This document shows positions 35,586-43,246 of a DNA stretch of 64,000 bases, one piece after another. The position numbers and the translations under genes are program-made. Source of the DNA: Limimaricola sp964022235. GTDB taxonomy: Bacteria > Pseudomonadota > Alphaproteobacteria > Rhodobacterales > Rhodobacteraceae. The notes under the pieces were generated by a model. It worked only from the letters and a program-made list of their open reading frames with translations. It was not told where the DNA came from and did not search any database. Within the stretch, counting starts at the first letter, position 1. Each line of letters starts with the position of its first letter. The stretch lies in the NCBI RefSeq assembly GCF_964022235.1, contig NZ_CAXHZL010000004.1, positions 1-64,000 on the forward strand. Direction: 5' to 3'.

Positions 35586-36491
35586 GTGGAAAACTGGGAC
35601 GACATCCGCGTTTTTCTCGCGGTCGCGCGCGCTGAAAGCCTGTCGGCGGCGGCACCGGGGCTGAAGATGGACCCCGCGACCTTGGGGCGACGCGTCGCGC
35701 GGTTGGAGGAGCGGCTGGGGGCCGCGCTCTTCGTAAAAAGCCCGCAGGGCTACGCGCTGACCGGGCGGGGCGAACGGCTGCAGGCCCATGCGGCGCGTGC
35801 CGAAGCCGCGCTGGCGCTGGCGGGGGAGGCGGGGGCGCCGGAACGGGGGCTGACGGGGCAGATCCGCATCGGCGCGCCGGATGGCTGCGCCAACTTCATC
35901 CTGCCGCAGGTCTGCGCCGCGATCCAGGCCGAGAACCCGGATCTGGAGCTGCAGATCCTCGCCCTGCCGCGCGTGGTCAACCTGTCCAAGCGCGAGGCCG
36001 ACATGGCCGTCACCGTGAGCCCGCCACAGGCTGGGCGGCTGACGGTGCAGAAGATCACCGACTACCGCCTGAGCCTTGCCCAGCGCGCCGATGCGCCGCT
36101 TCCGCAAAGCCTCGCAGCGCTCGGTGACAGGCCTCTGGTCGGCTACATCCCTGACATGATCTTCGACCGCGAGCTCGATTACCTGGGCGATCTCGGGGCG
36201 CGCGGCGTCCCGCTCGCCTCGAACTCGGTTTCGGTGCAGCTGATGATGCTGCGCCACGCGGGCATCGGCATCGTGCATGACTTCGCGCTGCCCTTCGCGC
36301 CGGAACTGCGCCGCGTGCTGACGAATGAGCTGTCGCTGACGCGTGCCTTCTGGCTGGTGCGTCATGCCGCTGACCGGCGCTCGACCCGGCTGACCCGTTT
36401 CGCCGCGGCGCTGCTCGCGGGGGTGCGTGCCGAGGTGGCGCGTCTCGAGGCGGAATGCTTGACAGGGGGGAGCGCGGAGCGCGACGGTTGA
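35586..36491 (+). CDS. LysR-family transcriptional regulator
   Basis: The 301-residue protein has an N-terminal winged HTH (about 1-60; NWDDIRVFLAVARAESLSAAA ... LGRRVARLEERLGAALFVKSP). An inducer-binding periplasmic-binding-like domain follows (about 90-290; GQIRIGAPDGCANFILPQVC). The HTH lacks the commonest SQPALS pattern and reads MDPATLGRR, a variant subgroup. GTG at 35586 is preferred because VENWDDIRVF matches the usual N terminus; ATG at 35562 would add eight residues with no ribosome site. It is divergent from mmsA, its likely target. Confidence 0.88.
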   Translation: MENWDDIRVFLAVARAESLSAAAPGLKMDPATLGRRVARLEERLGAALFVKSPQGYALTGRGERLQAHAARAEAALALAGEAGAPERGLTGQIRIGAPDGCANFILPQVCAAIQAENPDLELQILALPRVVNLSKREADMAVTVSPPQAGRLTVQKITDYRLSLAQRADAPLPQSLAALGDRPLVGYIPDMIFDRELDYLGDLGARGVPLASNSVSVQLMMLRHAGIGIVHDFALPFAPELRRVLTNELSLTRAFWLVRHAADRRSTRLTRFAAALLAGVRAEVARLEAECLTGGSAERDG

Positions 36492-36536
36492 GACATGGCC
36501 CCCGGACATCGGGGGCGTCAGCTGAGGAGGGCGTCC

Positions 36537-36971
36537 ATGCTCGTGCAACAAATCCTGAAATCCAAGGCCAGCGATACCGTCGCCACCGTGACACCCGACA
36601 CCACGGTGGCCGAGGCCGCGCGGCTGTTGTCGGACAAGCGCATCGGTGCTCTCGTGGTCTCTCAGGACGGCAAGCGCGCGCAGGGCATCATCTCCGAGCG
36701 CGACATCGTGCGCGAGATCGGAAAGCGCGGGCCAGAATGTCTCGACGAGAAGGTCAGGGAGATGATGACCGCCGACCCCGTGACCTGCCACCGTGACGAG
36801 GTCGCCGATCTCGTGCTCGCGCGGATGACCGAAGGCCGGTTTCGTCACATCCCGGTGGTCGACGGCGAAGATATGGTCGGCCTGATCTCGATCGGTGACG
36901 TGGTCAAGGCGCGGCTGTCGGAGCTGTCGATGGAGAAGGATGCGCTCGAAGGGATGATCATGGGCCACTGA
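36537..36971 (+). CDS. CBS-domain pair protein
   Basis: The 144-residue protein consists almost only of two CBS motifs (about 8-60, VTPDTTVAEAARLLSDKRIGALVV ... GIISERDIVREI; about 72-130, VTCHRDEVADLVLARMTEGRFRHIPVV ... GLISIGDVVKA). Such pairs bind adenine nucleotides or SAM and act as energy or ligand sensors. No effector domain is fused. The ATG follows GAGGAGGGCGTCC. The next gene, coaD, begins 127 bases downstream. Confidence 0.9.
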   Translation: MLVQQILKSKASDTVATVTPDTTVAEAARLLSDKRIGALVVSQDGKRAQGIISERDIVREIGKRGPECLDEKVREMMTADPVTCHRDEVADLVLARMTEGRFRHIPVVDGEDMVGLISIGDVVKARLSELSMEKDALEGMIMGH

Positions 36972-37098
36972 GGCCTAGCGGCTGCGCCTGCCTGGGGCGG
37001 CCCGAGACGGCGCGCAGCCTTGACCGCGCGGCGCGGGGACTTGCATCTCGCGCCGCCGTGATGTCGTGTGGCGCGCGAACATGCGGCGAGGAGACGTC

Positions 37099-37593
37099 AT
37101 GCGCATCGGGCTTTACCCCGGAACCTTCGATCCGGTCACACTCGGCCACACCGATATCATCCGTCGGGCCTGCACGCTGGTCGACCGGCTGGTGATCGGC
37201 GTGGCGATCAACCGCGACAAGGCACCTCTGTTCTCGCTCGAAGAGCGCGTGGCGATGATCGAAGCGGAGATCGCCCCGATCGCCCAAGCCTGCGGCAACG
37301 AGATCGTGGTGCATCCTTTCGAGAATCTGTTGATCGACGCGGCGCGCGACGTCGGCGCGCAGATGATCATCCGCGGGCTGCGCGCGGTGGCGGATTTCGA
37401 ATACGAATACCAGATGGTTGGCATGAACCGGATGCTCGACAAATCGGTCGAGACAGTCTTTCTCATGGCCGAGGCGCGCCATCAGGCGATCGCCTCCAAG
37501 CTGGTCAAGGAAATTGCTCGGCTGGGTGGCGACGTGTCCTCTTTCGTCCCTTCGGGCGTCGAGGAGGCGCTGAAGATCCGTCTGGAGCTCTGA
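37099..37593 (+). CDS. coaD: pantetheine-phosphate adenylyltransferase
   Basis: Penultimate enzyme of coenzyme A synthesis; it adenylylates 4'-phosphopantetheine. The protein has 164 residues. The nucleotidyltransferase motif is GLYPGTFDPVTLGHTDIIRR (TxGH), with IRGLRAVADFEYEYQMVGMN in the substrate-binding middle. The C-terminal SSFVPSGVEEAL segment corresponds to the ISSxxVR region. The ATG follows GAGGAGACGTC. It is followed within 61 bases by the L,D-transpeptidase gene. Confidence 0.97.
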   Translation: MRIGLYPGTFDPVTLGHTDIIRRACTLVDRLVIGVAINRDKAPLFSLEERVAMIEAEIAPIAQACGNEIVVHPFENLLIDAARDVGAQMIIRGLRAVADFEYEYQMVGMNRMLDKSVETVFLMAEARHQAIASKLVKEIARLGGDVSSFVPSGVEEALKIRLEL

Positions 37594-37654
37594 CGCGCGG
37601 ACCCTCAGCGGGGCTTGGGGCGTTGCCCTTCGAACCCGTTGCGAGGAGCGCCCG

Positions 37655-39016
37655 ATGAGCCGAACCCTGACCCGCCTTTCCCTGTCCGTCCTTGCCCTCG
37701 CGGCCACCGGCGCACTCGCGCAACAATCGCAGGAAAGCGGGGCGGACATCGCGGCCGAGACCCGAGAGATCCTGAAAAGCGCGCCTTCGGGCGATGCGAA
37801 GGAGGCATCCACCGAAAGCAGTGCGAGCGAGGAAACTTCCGCGCCCGCGCCGGCGCCCGCGTCACAAGGCGACACGCCACCTGCGGCCTCCTCCCAGCCG
37901 CTCCCCGAGCCCACGCCCGGCGGCTCTTCTGCCCAGCCCGAGACGCTGCGGCTTTTACAGAACAACGGCGCGCAGCCGGTGGAGGCGCAGCAGGGCACGG
38001 CGGTGCCGGCGAGCGAGGGCAGCGCCGATGCGGCCCCGGCCTCGGGTAGCAGCTCCACCACGGACGCCGCCCCGGCCCCCGATGCTGCCGTGATGCAGGC
38101 CGAACCGGCCAAGAGCGTGCCCACGCCAGAGGCGATCGAGACGGCCATGTACGAGGGCGGCACGCTCCCCGATGGCCAGTCGGCGCTCACCGTCAAGGTG
38201 CAGGTGCTGCTCGACCGTGCCCATGTCTCGCCCGGCATCATCGACGGCTGGAAGGGCGGCATGAGCGAAAGCGCCATCGCCGCCTTCGAGGCGCGCGAAG
38301 GCTTCGAGGCCGACGGTCAGCTCGACCAACAGGTCTGGGACGCGCTTACCGCCAGCGCGCCCGCGCCGATGCTGCAAAGCTACACAATCACCGAGGACGA
38401 CATGTCGGGCCTCAGCGATCCGTTGCCCGACGACTATGCCGAACTCGCGAAACTCGATCAGCTTGGCTACACCAGCGTCACCGAAAAGCTGGCCGAACGT
38501 TTTCACATGTCCGAAGACTTCCTGAAGGCGCTGAACGCACAAGCGGCATGGCAGGCGGGCACGACCATCACCGTCACCGATCCCGGCCCCCGGCTGGAGA
38601 CCAAGGTGGCCCGCGTCGAAGTGCGCAAGGGAACCAGCCGTCTTGCGGGCTTTGATGCCGAGGGCCGGATGGTGCTGAACTATCCCGTCACCATCGGCTC
38701 GTCGCAAACGCCGTCGCCCTCTGGCACGGTCGAGGTGGTCGGCGTGGCGATGGACCCGACCTACACCTACAACCCGGACGTCAACTTCCAGCAGGGCGAC
38801 AACGACGAAGTGCTGATCCTGCCGCCCGGTCCCAACGGCCCGGTGGGCTCGGTCTGGATCGATCTCAGCAAGCCGACCTACGGGTTGCACGGTACCTCCA
38901 AGCCGGATTCGCTGTTCAATGCCGCCAGCCACGGCTGCGTGCGCATGACCAACTGGGACGCCGAGGAGCTGGCGCATCTGGTGTCGAACGGTGTGACGGT
39001 CGAGTTCGTGGAATGA
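37655..39016 (+). CDS. L,D-transpeptidase (YkuD) with peptidoglycan-binding domain
   Basis: The 453-residue periplasmic enzyme forms 3-3 peptidoglycan crosslinks or attaches proteins to the wall. It has a signal peptide (LSVLALAATGALAQ). A long Ala/Ser/Pro/Glu linker follows (about 25-160), then a PG-binding domain (about 178-235, VKVQVLLDRAHVSPGIIDGWKGG-like). A LysM-like segment comes next (TSVTEKLAERFHMSEDFLKALN), and YkuD at about 325-453 with the catalytic HGTSKPDSLFNAASHGCVRM (Cys in SHGCVR). The ATG follows GCGAGGAGCGCCCG. Its stop overlaps the next gene start (ATGA). Confidence 0.93.
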   Translation: MSRTLTRLSLSVLALAATGALAQQSQESGADIAAETREILKSAPSGDAKEASTESSASEETSAPAPAPASQGDTPPAASSQPLPEPTPGGSSAQPETLRLLQNNGAQPVEAQQGTAVPASEGSADAAPASGSSSTTDAAPAPDAAVMQAEPAKSVPTPEAIETAMYEGGTLPDGQSALTVKVQVLLDRAHVSPGIIDGWKGGMSESAIAAFEAREGFEADGQLDQQVWDALTASAPAPMLQSYTITEDDMSGLSDPLPDDYAELAKLDQLGYTSVTEKLAERFHMSEDFLKALNAQAAWQAGTTITVTDPGPRLETKVARVEVRKGTSRLAGFDAEGRMVLNYPVTIGSSQTPSPSGTVEVVGVAMDPTYTYNPDVNFQQGDNDEVLILPPGPNGPVGSVWIDLSKPTYGLHGTSKPDSLFNAASHGCVRMTNWDAEELAHLVSNGVTVEFVE

Positions 39017-39960
39017 GGGCGCTGATGCTGGCGGTCGCGCTGTCGGGTGGCGCGGCCTCGGCGCAGCAGGCCCCTGAGACGGTGCCGCTGCCCGAGGCGC
39101 GGCCCGCCGATCTCGTGACCGATACTGCGCCGTCCCGGCCCGGTGACGCCGACCCCGGAGCCGTGTCGTTCCCCGACGCCATGTCAGAGCCGCTGGATGA
39201 CGTGGCTGAGGGCACGGAGACGGGGGATGGCGAGACGGAGGCAAGTTCGGAGGGCAATGCGGACAGCTCAGGTGATGATTCAGACGCCGATGCCCCGCTG
39301 CCCGACGAGGAGGGAGCCGTGGGCGCGACCGATACCCCACCCGACGCGGGCGCTGCCCCGCGCGATGAGGTGCCGCCGATGCCCGAACGGCTCGCGGCAC
39401 CTGAGTCCGATCGCGCCGCCTGCCGCGCAGCGCTCGACGAGCTGGGTGCCGTTTGGGAGGAGGGCACACCGCTCGATGACCCCGACACCGCCGATTGCGG
39501 CATCGTGTATCCGCTGACGCTGAGCCAGATCGTGCCGGGCGTGGCGCTGTCGCCGCCGGCCCCTATGCGTTGCGAAACGGCGCTGGCTCTGGCGCGCTGG
39601 ACCACCGAATTCGCGCAGCCCGCGGCCACAAGGCTCGGGCGCGGCGCGCTCACGGAGGTCCGGCAAGGCACGGTCTACAACTGCCGCCGCCGCAACAACG
39701 ACGCGGAAGGGGTGCTGTCCGAACATGCCTTTGGCAACGCGGTGGATATCATGAGTTTCGGCTTTGCGGAGGGTGCGGATGTCGCGGTCGAGCCGCGCGA
39801 GCGCGACGGCACCATGGCCGAGGCGTTTCAGGATGCGGTGCGCGCCAGCGCCTGTCTGGAGTTCACCACCGTACTCGGGCCGGGCTCGGACGCGGCCCAT
39901 GCCGATCACCTGCATCTCGACGTGAAGGCGCGACGCGGCGGGTTTCGGCTCTGTCAGTAG
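39013..39960 (+). CDS. extensin-like family protein (secreted)
   Basis: The 315-residue protein has a signal peptide (MRALMLAVALSGGAASAQQ). An acidic, Pro/Asp-rich linker (about 25-125) precedes an extensin-like C-terminal domain (about 135-315). That domain carries CETALALARWTTEFAQPAATRL and NCRRRNNDAEGVLSEHAFGNA, and the late HADHLHLDVKARRGG. The His/Asp pattern SEHAFGNAVDI ... DHLHLD resembles LAS-type metallopeptidase ligands, so a peptidoglycan peptidase function is plausible but unproven. It overlaps the L,D-transpeptidase stop by ATGA. Confidence 0.87.
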   Translation: MRALMLAVALSGGAASAQQAPETVPLPEARPADLVTDTAPSRPGDADPGAVSFPDAMSEPLDDVAEGTETGDGETEASSEGNADSSGDDSDADAPLPDEEGAVGATDTPPDAGAAPRDEVPPMPERLAAPESDRAACRAALDELGAVWEEGTPLDDPDTADCGIVYPLTLSQIVPGVALSPPAPMRCETALALARWTTEFAQPAATRLGRGALTEVRQGTVYNCRRRNNDAEGVLSEHAFGNAVDIMSFGFAEGADVAVEPRERDGTMAEAFQDAVRASACLEFTTVLGPGSDAAHADHLHLDVKARRGGFRLCQ

Positions 39961-40063
39961 CGCAGGGATCGACATCCGCCGCCCGGCCCGCCGCAGGGAT
40001 GGCATCTTGCCGGTTGTACGGCGCTCTGCGAGCTTGAGGCAAACTGCGATGAAGGACCATGGA

Positions 40064-40498
40064 ATGCCAGACGTCGCGCGAACCGCCCAGCAGATGATAT
40101 CGGGAATGACACCGGTCCTGCGGCCCGGCCTGTTCGGCTTTGTCACGACGCAAGATCCCGATCTTGTCGGGGCGCTCCTTGCGGAGGCTTTCTCAGTCGT
40201 GAGGGAGGACGAGGGCGTGTCCCTGCTGCTTCCCGTCGAAGCGGCGCGGCGTGCGGGGCTGGCGGTGGATCTGCCGATGCGCTGCATCACGCTCCACGTC
40301 TTCTCCTCGCTCGAAGGGGTAGGGCTGACAGCAGCCGTGGCCTCCGCCCTCGCGAGCGAGGGTATCGCCTGCAACATGGTCGCCGCCTATCACCACGATC
40401 ACGTCTTCCTGCCCGCGAAGAGGTGCGATCGGGCGATGGAGATATTGATCTCGTTGCAGAACGATACGGCAGGGCAGGCGTCGTCGCAGGGCAGCTGA
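40064..40498 (+). CDS. ACT-domain protein
   Basis: The 144-residue soluble protein has two successive ACT-like halves (about 25-75, LRPGLFGFVTTQDPDLVGALL; about 76-135, RCITLHVFSSLEGVGLTAAVASALASEGIACNMVAAYHHDHVFLPAKR). The pattern matches small stand-alone ACT_7-type proteins that probably bind amino acids. ATG 40064 with AAGGACCATGGA upstream is preferred; ATG 40049 (five residues longer) has GAGGC upstream and is possible. Confidence 0.8.
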   Translation: MPDVARTAQQMISGMTPVLRPGLFGFVTTQDPDLVGALLAEAFSVVREDEGVSLLLPVEAARRAGLAVDLPMRCITLHVFSSLEGVGLTAAVASALASEGIACNMVAAYHHDHVFLPAKRCDRAMEILISLQNDTAGQASSQGS

Positions 40499-40554
40499 GG
40501 CGGAAGCCGGACGGTGCGCCCACGCGTGGTCGCTCTGGCGACATGTCATTCGTG

Positions 40555-40582
40555 AAAAAGGCCGCCCCGGGGGGCGGCCTTT
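40555..40582. terminator. bidirectional terminator between ACT gene and gap
   Basis: AAAGGCCGCCC (40557-40567) pairs with GGGCGGCCTTT around CGGG; A- and T-runs on both sides. Confidence 0.85.
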
Positions 40583-40604
40583 CGCGTCATATAGGGGAGG
40601 GCGA

Positions 40605-41606
40605 TCAGCCCAGCTTGCCCATCGCCACGGCGGTGTCGGCCATGCGGTTGGAGAAGCCCCACTCGTTGTCGTACCACGTCAGGATGCGGCACATGGTGCC
40701 GTCCATGACCTTGGTCTGGTCGGTGTGGAACACCGAGGAGTGCGGGTCGTGGTTGAAGTCCGAGCTCACCAGCGGCTCGTCGGTGAAGCCGAGGATGCCC
40801 TTGAGCGGGCCATTGGCGGCATCGCGGATCAGCTGGTTGATCTCTTCCACCGAGGTTTCGCGCTCGGCGTTGAAGGTCAGGTCGACGACCGAGACGTTGG
40901 GCGTCGGCACGCGGATCGCGACGCCGTCGAGCTTGCCGTTCAGCTCGGGCAGCACGAGGCCCACGGCCTTGGCGGCACCGGTCGAGGTCGGGATCATCGA
41001 CAGCGCTGCGGCGCGGCCGCGGTAGAGATCCTTGTGCATCGTGTCCAGCGTCGGCTGGTCGCCGGTGTAGCTGTGGATGGTGGTCATGAAGCCCTTTTCG
41101 ATGCCGATGGCATCGTTGAGCACCTTGGCCACCGGCGACAGGCAGTTGGTGGTGCACGACGCGTTCGACACGACCTTGTCCTCGGCGGTCAGGCTCTCGT
41201 GGTTGACGCCATAGACGATGGTCTTCTCGGCGCCCGAGCAAGGGGCGGAGACGAGCACGCGCTTGGAGCCGTTCTCGAGGTGCATCGCGGCTTTCTCGTG
41301 GCTCACGAAGATGCCGGTGCATTCGAGCGCGACGTCGACGTCGGACCAGGGCAGCTCCTTGGGGTCGCGGATCGCGGTGACGCGGATCGGGCCGCGGCCG
41401 ACATCGATCGTGTCCTCGGTGGTCTTCACCTCGTGCGGGAAACGGCCATGCACGCTGTCGTAGCGCAGCAGGTGGGCGTTGGTCTCAACGGGGCCGAGAT
41501 CGTTGATGGCCACGACCTCGATGTCGGTGCGGCCGGATTCGATGATGCCGCGCAGGACGTTGCGCCCGATGCGGCCGAAGCCGTTGATTGCTACCTTGAC
41601 AGCCAT
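40605..41606 (-). CDS. gap: glyceraldehyde-3-phosphate dehydrogenase, type I
   Basis: NAD-dependent glycolytic/gluconeogenic enzyme of 333 residues. The Rossmann start VAINGFGRIGRNVLRG, the catalytic Cys in SNASCTTNCLSPVAKV (about 152), the partner His in IHSYTGDQ, and the C-terminal WYDNEWGFSNRM are all present. ATG at 41604-41606 follows CCGAGGAGACTCCC. A 47-residue membrane protein gene lies 126 bases upstream on the same strand. Confidence 0.97.
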   Translation of the reverse strand: MAVKVAINGFGRIGRNVLRGIIESGRTDIEVVAINDLGPVETNAHLLRYDSVHGRFPHEVKTTEDTIDVGRGPIRVTAIRDPKELPWSDVDVALECTGIFVSHEKAAMHLENGSKRVLVSAPCSGAEKTIVYGVNHESLTAEDKVVSNASCTTNCLSPVAKVLNDAIGIEKGFMTTIHSYTGDQPTLDTMHKDLYRGRAAALSMIPTSTGAAKAVGLVLPELNGKLDGVAIRVPTPNVSVVDLTFNAERETSVEEINQLIRDAANGPLKGILGFTDEPLVSSDFNHDPHSSVFHTDQTKVMDGTMCRILTWYDNEWGFSNRMADTAVAMGKLG

Positions 41607-41732
41607 GGGAGTCTCCTCGGGAATTGCCGGGCTTGGGTTCGGCGCCAAGATCGGCATTTGTGGCCCCGCGTCAACCAAAGATCGCCCCGGCGGCCCCCTT
41701 GTGCGGCGACATCGTCGGCCCGAGGACCGGTT

Positions 41733-41876
41733 TCAGCGCCAGACCGCGAGCCAGCGCATCAGATCGAGCCCCGCACGCGCAACCGTGAGCGCGCCCCTGC
41801 CATCGAGCCAGTAGTGATCGGCCACGAGGGCGGCTAGGATGGCCGCGAATACTGCGAGGGCGATGGAGGTGCTCAT
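41733..41876 (-). CDS. small single-helix membrane protein upstream of gap
   Basis: The 47-residue protein is STSIALAVFAAILAALVADH followed by YWLDGRGALTVARAGLDLMRWLAVWR. One transmembrane helix (about 4-22) is followed by an amphipathic C-terminal helix rich in Arg and Trp. I recall similar ORFs of about 48 residues upstream of gap in other Rhodobacteraceae, so it is probably a real conserved gene; no function is known. Its ATG (41874-41876) overlaps the divergent DoxX start within one CATG. No clear ribosome site is seen, the main doubt about it. Confidence 0.6.
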   Translation of the reverse strand: MSTSIALAVFAAILAALVADHYWLDGRGALTVARAGLDLMRWLAVWR

Positions 41877-42303
41877 GCTGGCCAATCTAGACCCTGGTGC
41901 CCCGGACGCGCAGGCCCCGACGGGCGCGGGGCTGCGCGTGGACGATTGGCTGTTGCTGATCGGTCGTCTGTTGATCGCCATGCTGTTCATCGGCGGCGCG
42001 GCGCAGAAGGCCTTCGAGCCGGATCAGGTGATCGGCCTGCTGACCGGCTGGCGCCTGCCGGGGCTGCTGGTCTGGCCGGCGCTGGCTTACAACGCCGCGG
42101 CCGGTCTGGCGCTAGCCTTCGGGGTGGCGGTGCGGCCCGTGGCGCTGTCGCTGGCGCTCTATTGCGTCGTCACCTCGGTGTTCCACTTTCTTCCCGATGA
42201 CCCGTGGCAAATGACGATCTTCGTCAAGAACTGGTCGATCGCGGGCGGCTGCCTCGCGCTTGCCGTCGCGGGCGCGGGGCGGATCGCGGTGCGCCTCGAC
42301 TAG
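41875..42303 (+). CDS. DoxX-family membrane protein
   Basis: The 142-residue protein has four transmembrane helices: WLLLIGRLLIAMLFIGGAAQKAF, LLVWPALAYNAAAGLALAFG, VALSLALYCVVTSVFHFLP, and the last IAGGCLALAVAGAGRIAV. This is the DoxX layout (QKAFEPDQVIGLL after helix 1, FLPDDPWQMTIFVKN before helix 4). The role of DoxX proteins is not settled (respiratory or redox association). ATG 41875 has GGAGGTG five bases upstream, better than the ATGs at 41839 and 41863. It converges on the methyltransferase gene with a four-base overlap. Confidence 0.83.
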   Translation: MLANLDPGAPDAQAPTGAGLRVDDWLLLIGRLLIAMLFIGGAAQKAFEPDQVIGLLTGWRLPGLLVWPALAYNAAAGLALAFGVAVRPVALSLALYCVVTSVFHFLPDDPWQMTIFVKNWSIAGGCLALAVAGAGRIAVRLD

Positions 42304-43112
42304 GTAGCCCCAAGCTTGCGGGCCGTGAACACATGCGCCCTGAGGTCGAGCACCAACGGCGTGCCGATCCGCGCCGTCAGTTCGGCCCTCATCCGCGCGA
42401 CCACCTCTTCGGGGTCGAGGCCGCGATCGGCCAGTTCACCGATGATCGGGTTGCCATAGACCAGTCCCCGCGCAAAACCCTCCGGGTCCGTTACCTCGCG
42501 GCGCAGCGGCTGCTCACTATGCTCGGCGGCAAAGCCCCCCTGCGCCAGATCCGACAGCGCCTGTTCGGGGTCGTCATAGGAAAATGGGTATTTGTAGAAA
42601 CCGGGCGGGTCGTCCGGAAACGCCTGCTCCGCCACGGCTTCGGCGGCTTGGGCGAACGCGTTGTCGCGCATCGCGGCCCAGCTGCTGAACAAAAGCCGCC
42701 CGCCGGGGCGCAGCACGCGCCCCGCCTCGCGGAAGGCCGCCACCTTGTCGGGAAAGAACATCACCCCGAACTGGCAGATCACGAGATCGAAACTGGCGTC
42801 GGGAAAGGGCAGGGCCATGGCGTCGGCTTGCACGATCTTTACATCCTCGCCCGGCGCGAACTTGCCCTGCGCGACCTCGAGCATCGCGGGACTGAGATCG
42901 GTGACGACGAGGCGCGAGGGCGTGGGCAGGGTGTCGCGCAGGCGGCGGCTCAGGATGCCGGTGCCCGCGGCGATCTCCAGCACCGAAGCGGGCCTGAGCG
43001 CGACGGCGCGGCGTGCAAGGTCCTCGGCTGCGTCCGCGAAGATCCAAGGCCCGAGGCCCGTGTCGTAGTGGCGGGGGATGTCGCCGGTGAAGAAACGCGG
43101 TGCCTCGGCCAT
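42300..43112 (-). CDS. class I SAM-dependent methyltransferase (UbiE-like fold)
   Basis: The 270-residue protein has motif I VLEIAAGTGILSRRL (about 45-60), motif post-I VVTDLSPAMLEVAQGKF, motif II VQADAMALPFPDASFDLVICQFGVMF and motif III VLRPGGRLLFSSW. This is the methyltransferase_11 pattern, with a substrate-binding C-terminal half that gives no clear hint of substrate. The start at 43112 follows GTCAGGGAGCATAATC. It is convergent with doxX and upstream of nothing on its own strand except tkt's terminator. Confidence 0.86.
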   Translation of the reverse strand: MAEAPRFFTGDIPRHYDTGLGPWIFADAAEDLARRAVALRPASVLEIAAGTGILSRRLRDTLPTPSRLVVTDLSPAMLEVAQGKFAPGEDVKIVQADAMALPFPDASFDLVICQFGVMFFPDKVAAFREAGRVLRPGGRLLFSSWAAMRDNAFAQAAEAVAEQAFPDDPPGFYKYPFSYDDPEQALSDLAQGGFAAEHSEQPLRREVTDPEGFARGLVYGNPIIGELADRGLDPEEVVARMRAELTARIGTPLVLDLRAHVFTARKLGAT

Positions 43113-43197
43113 GATTATGCTCCCTGACGGGAGGGCCCCGCCGTGGTCGCAGCATAGCATGACGACTGTGCAGTGATGAGGCCGCCAATCCCAAAGC

Positions 43198-43224
43198 AAA
43201 AGGGGCGGCCCGAAGGCCGCCCCC
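43198..43224 (-). terminator. terminator after tkt
   Basis: GGGGCGGCC (43202-43210) pairs with GGCCGCCCC around CGAA; on the minus strand it is followed by TTTT (43198-43201). Confidence 0.87.
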
Positions 43225-43246
43225 TGATCTTGCGAGGTCGCGTCGC

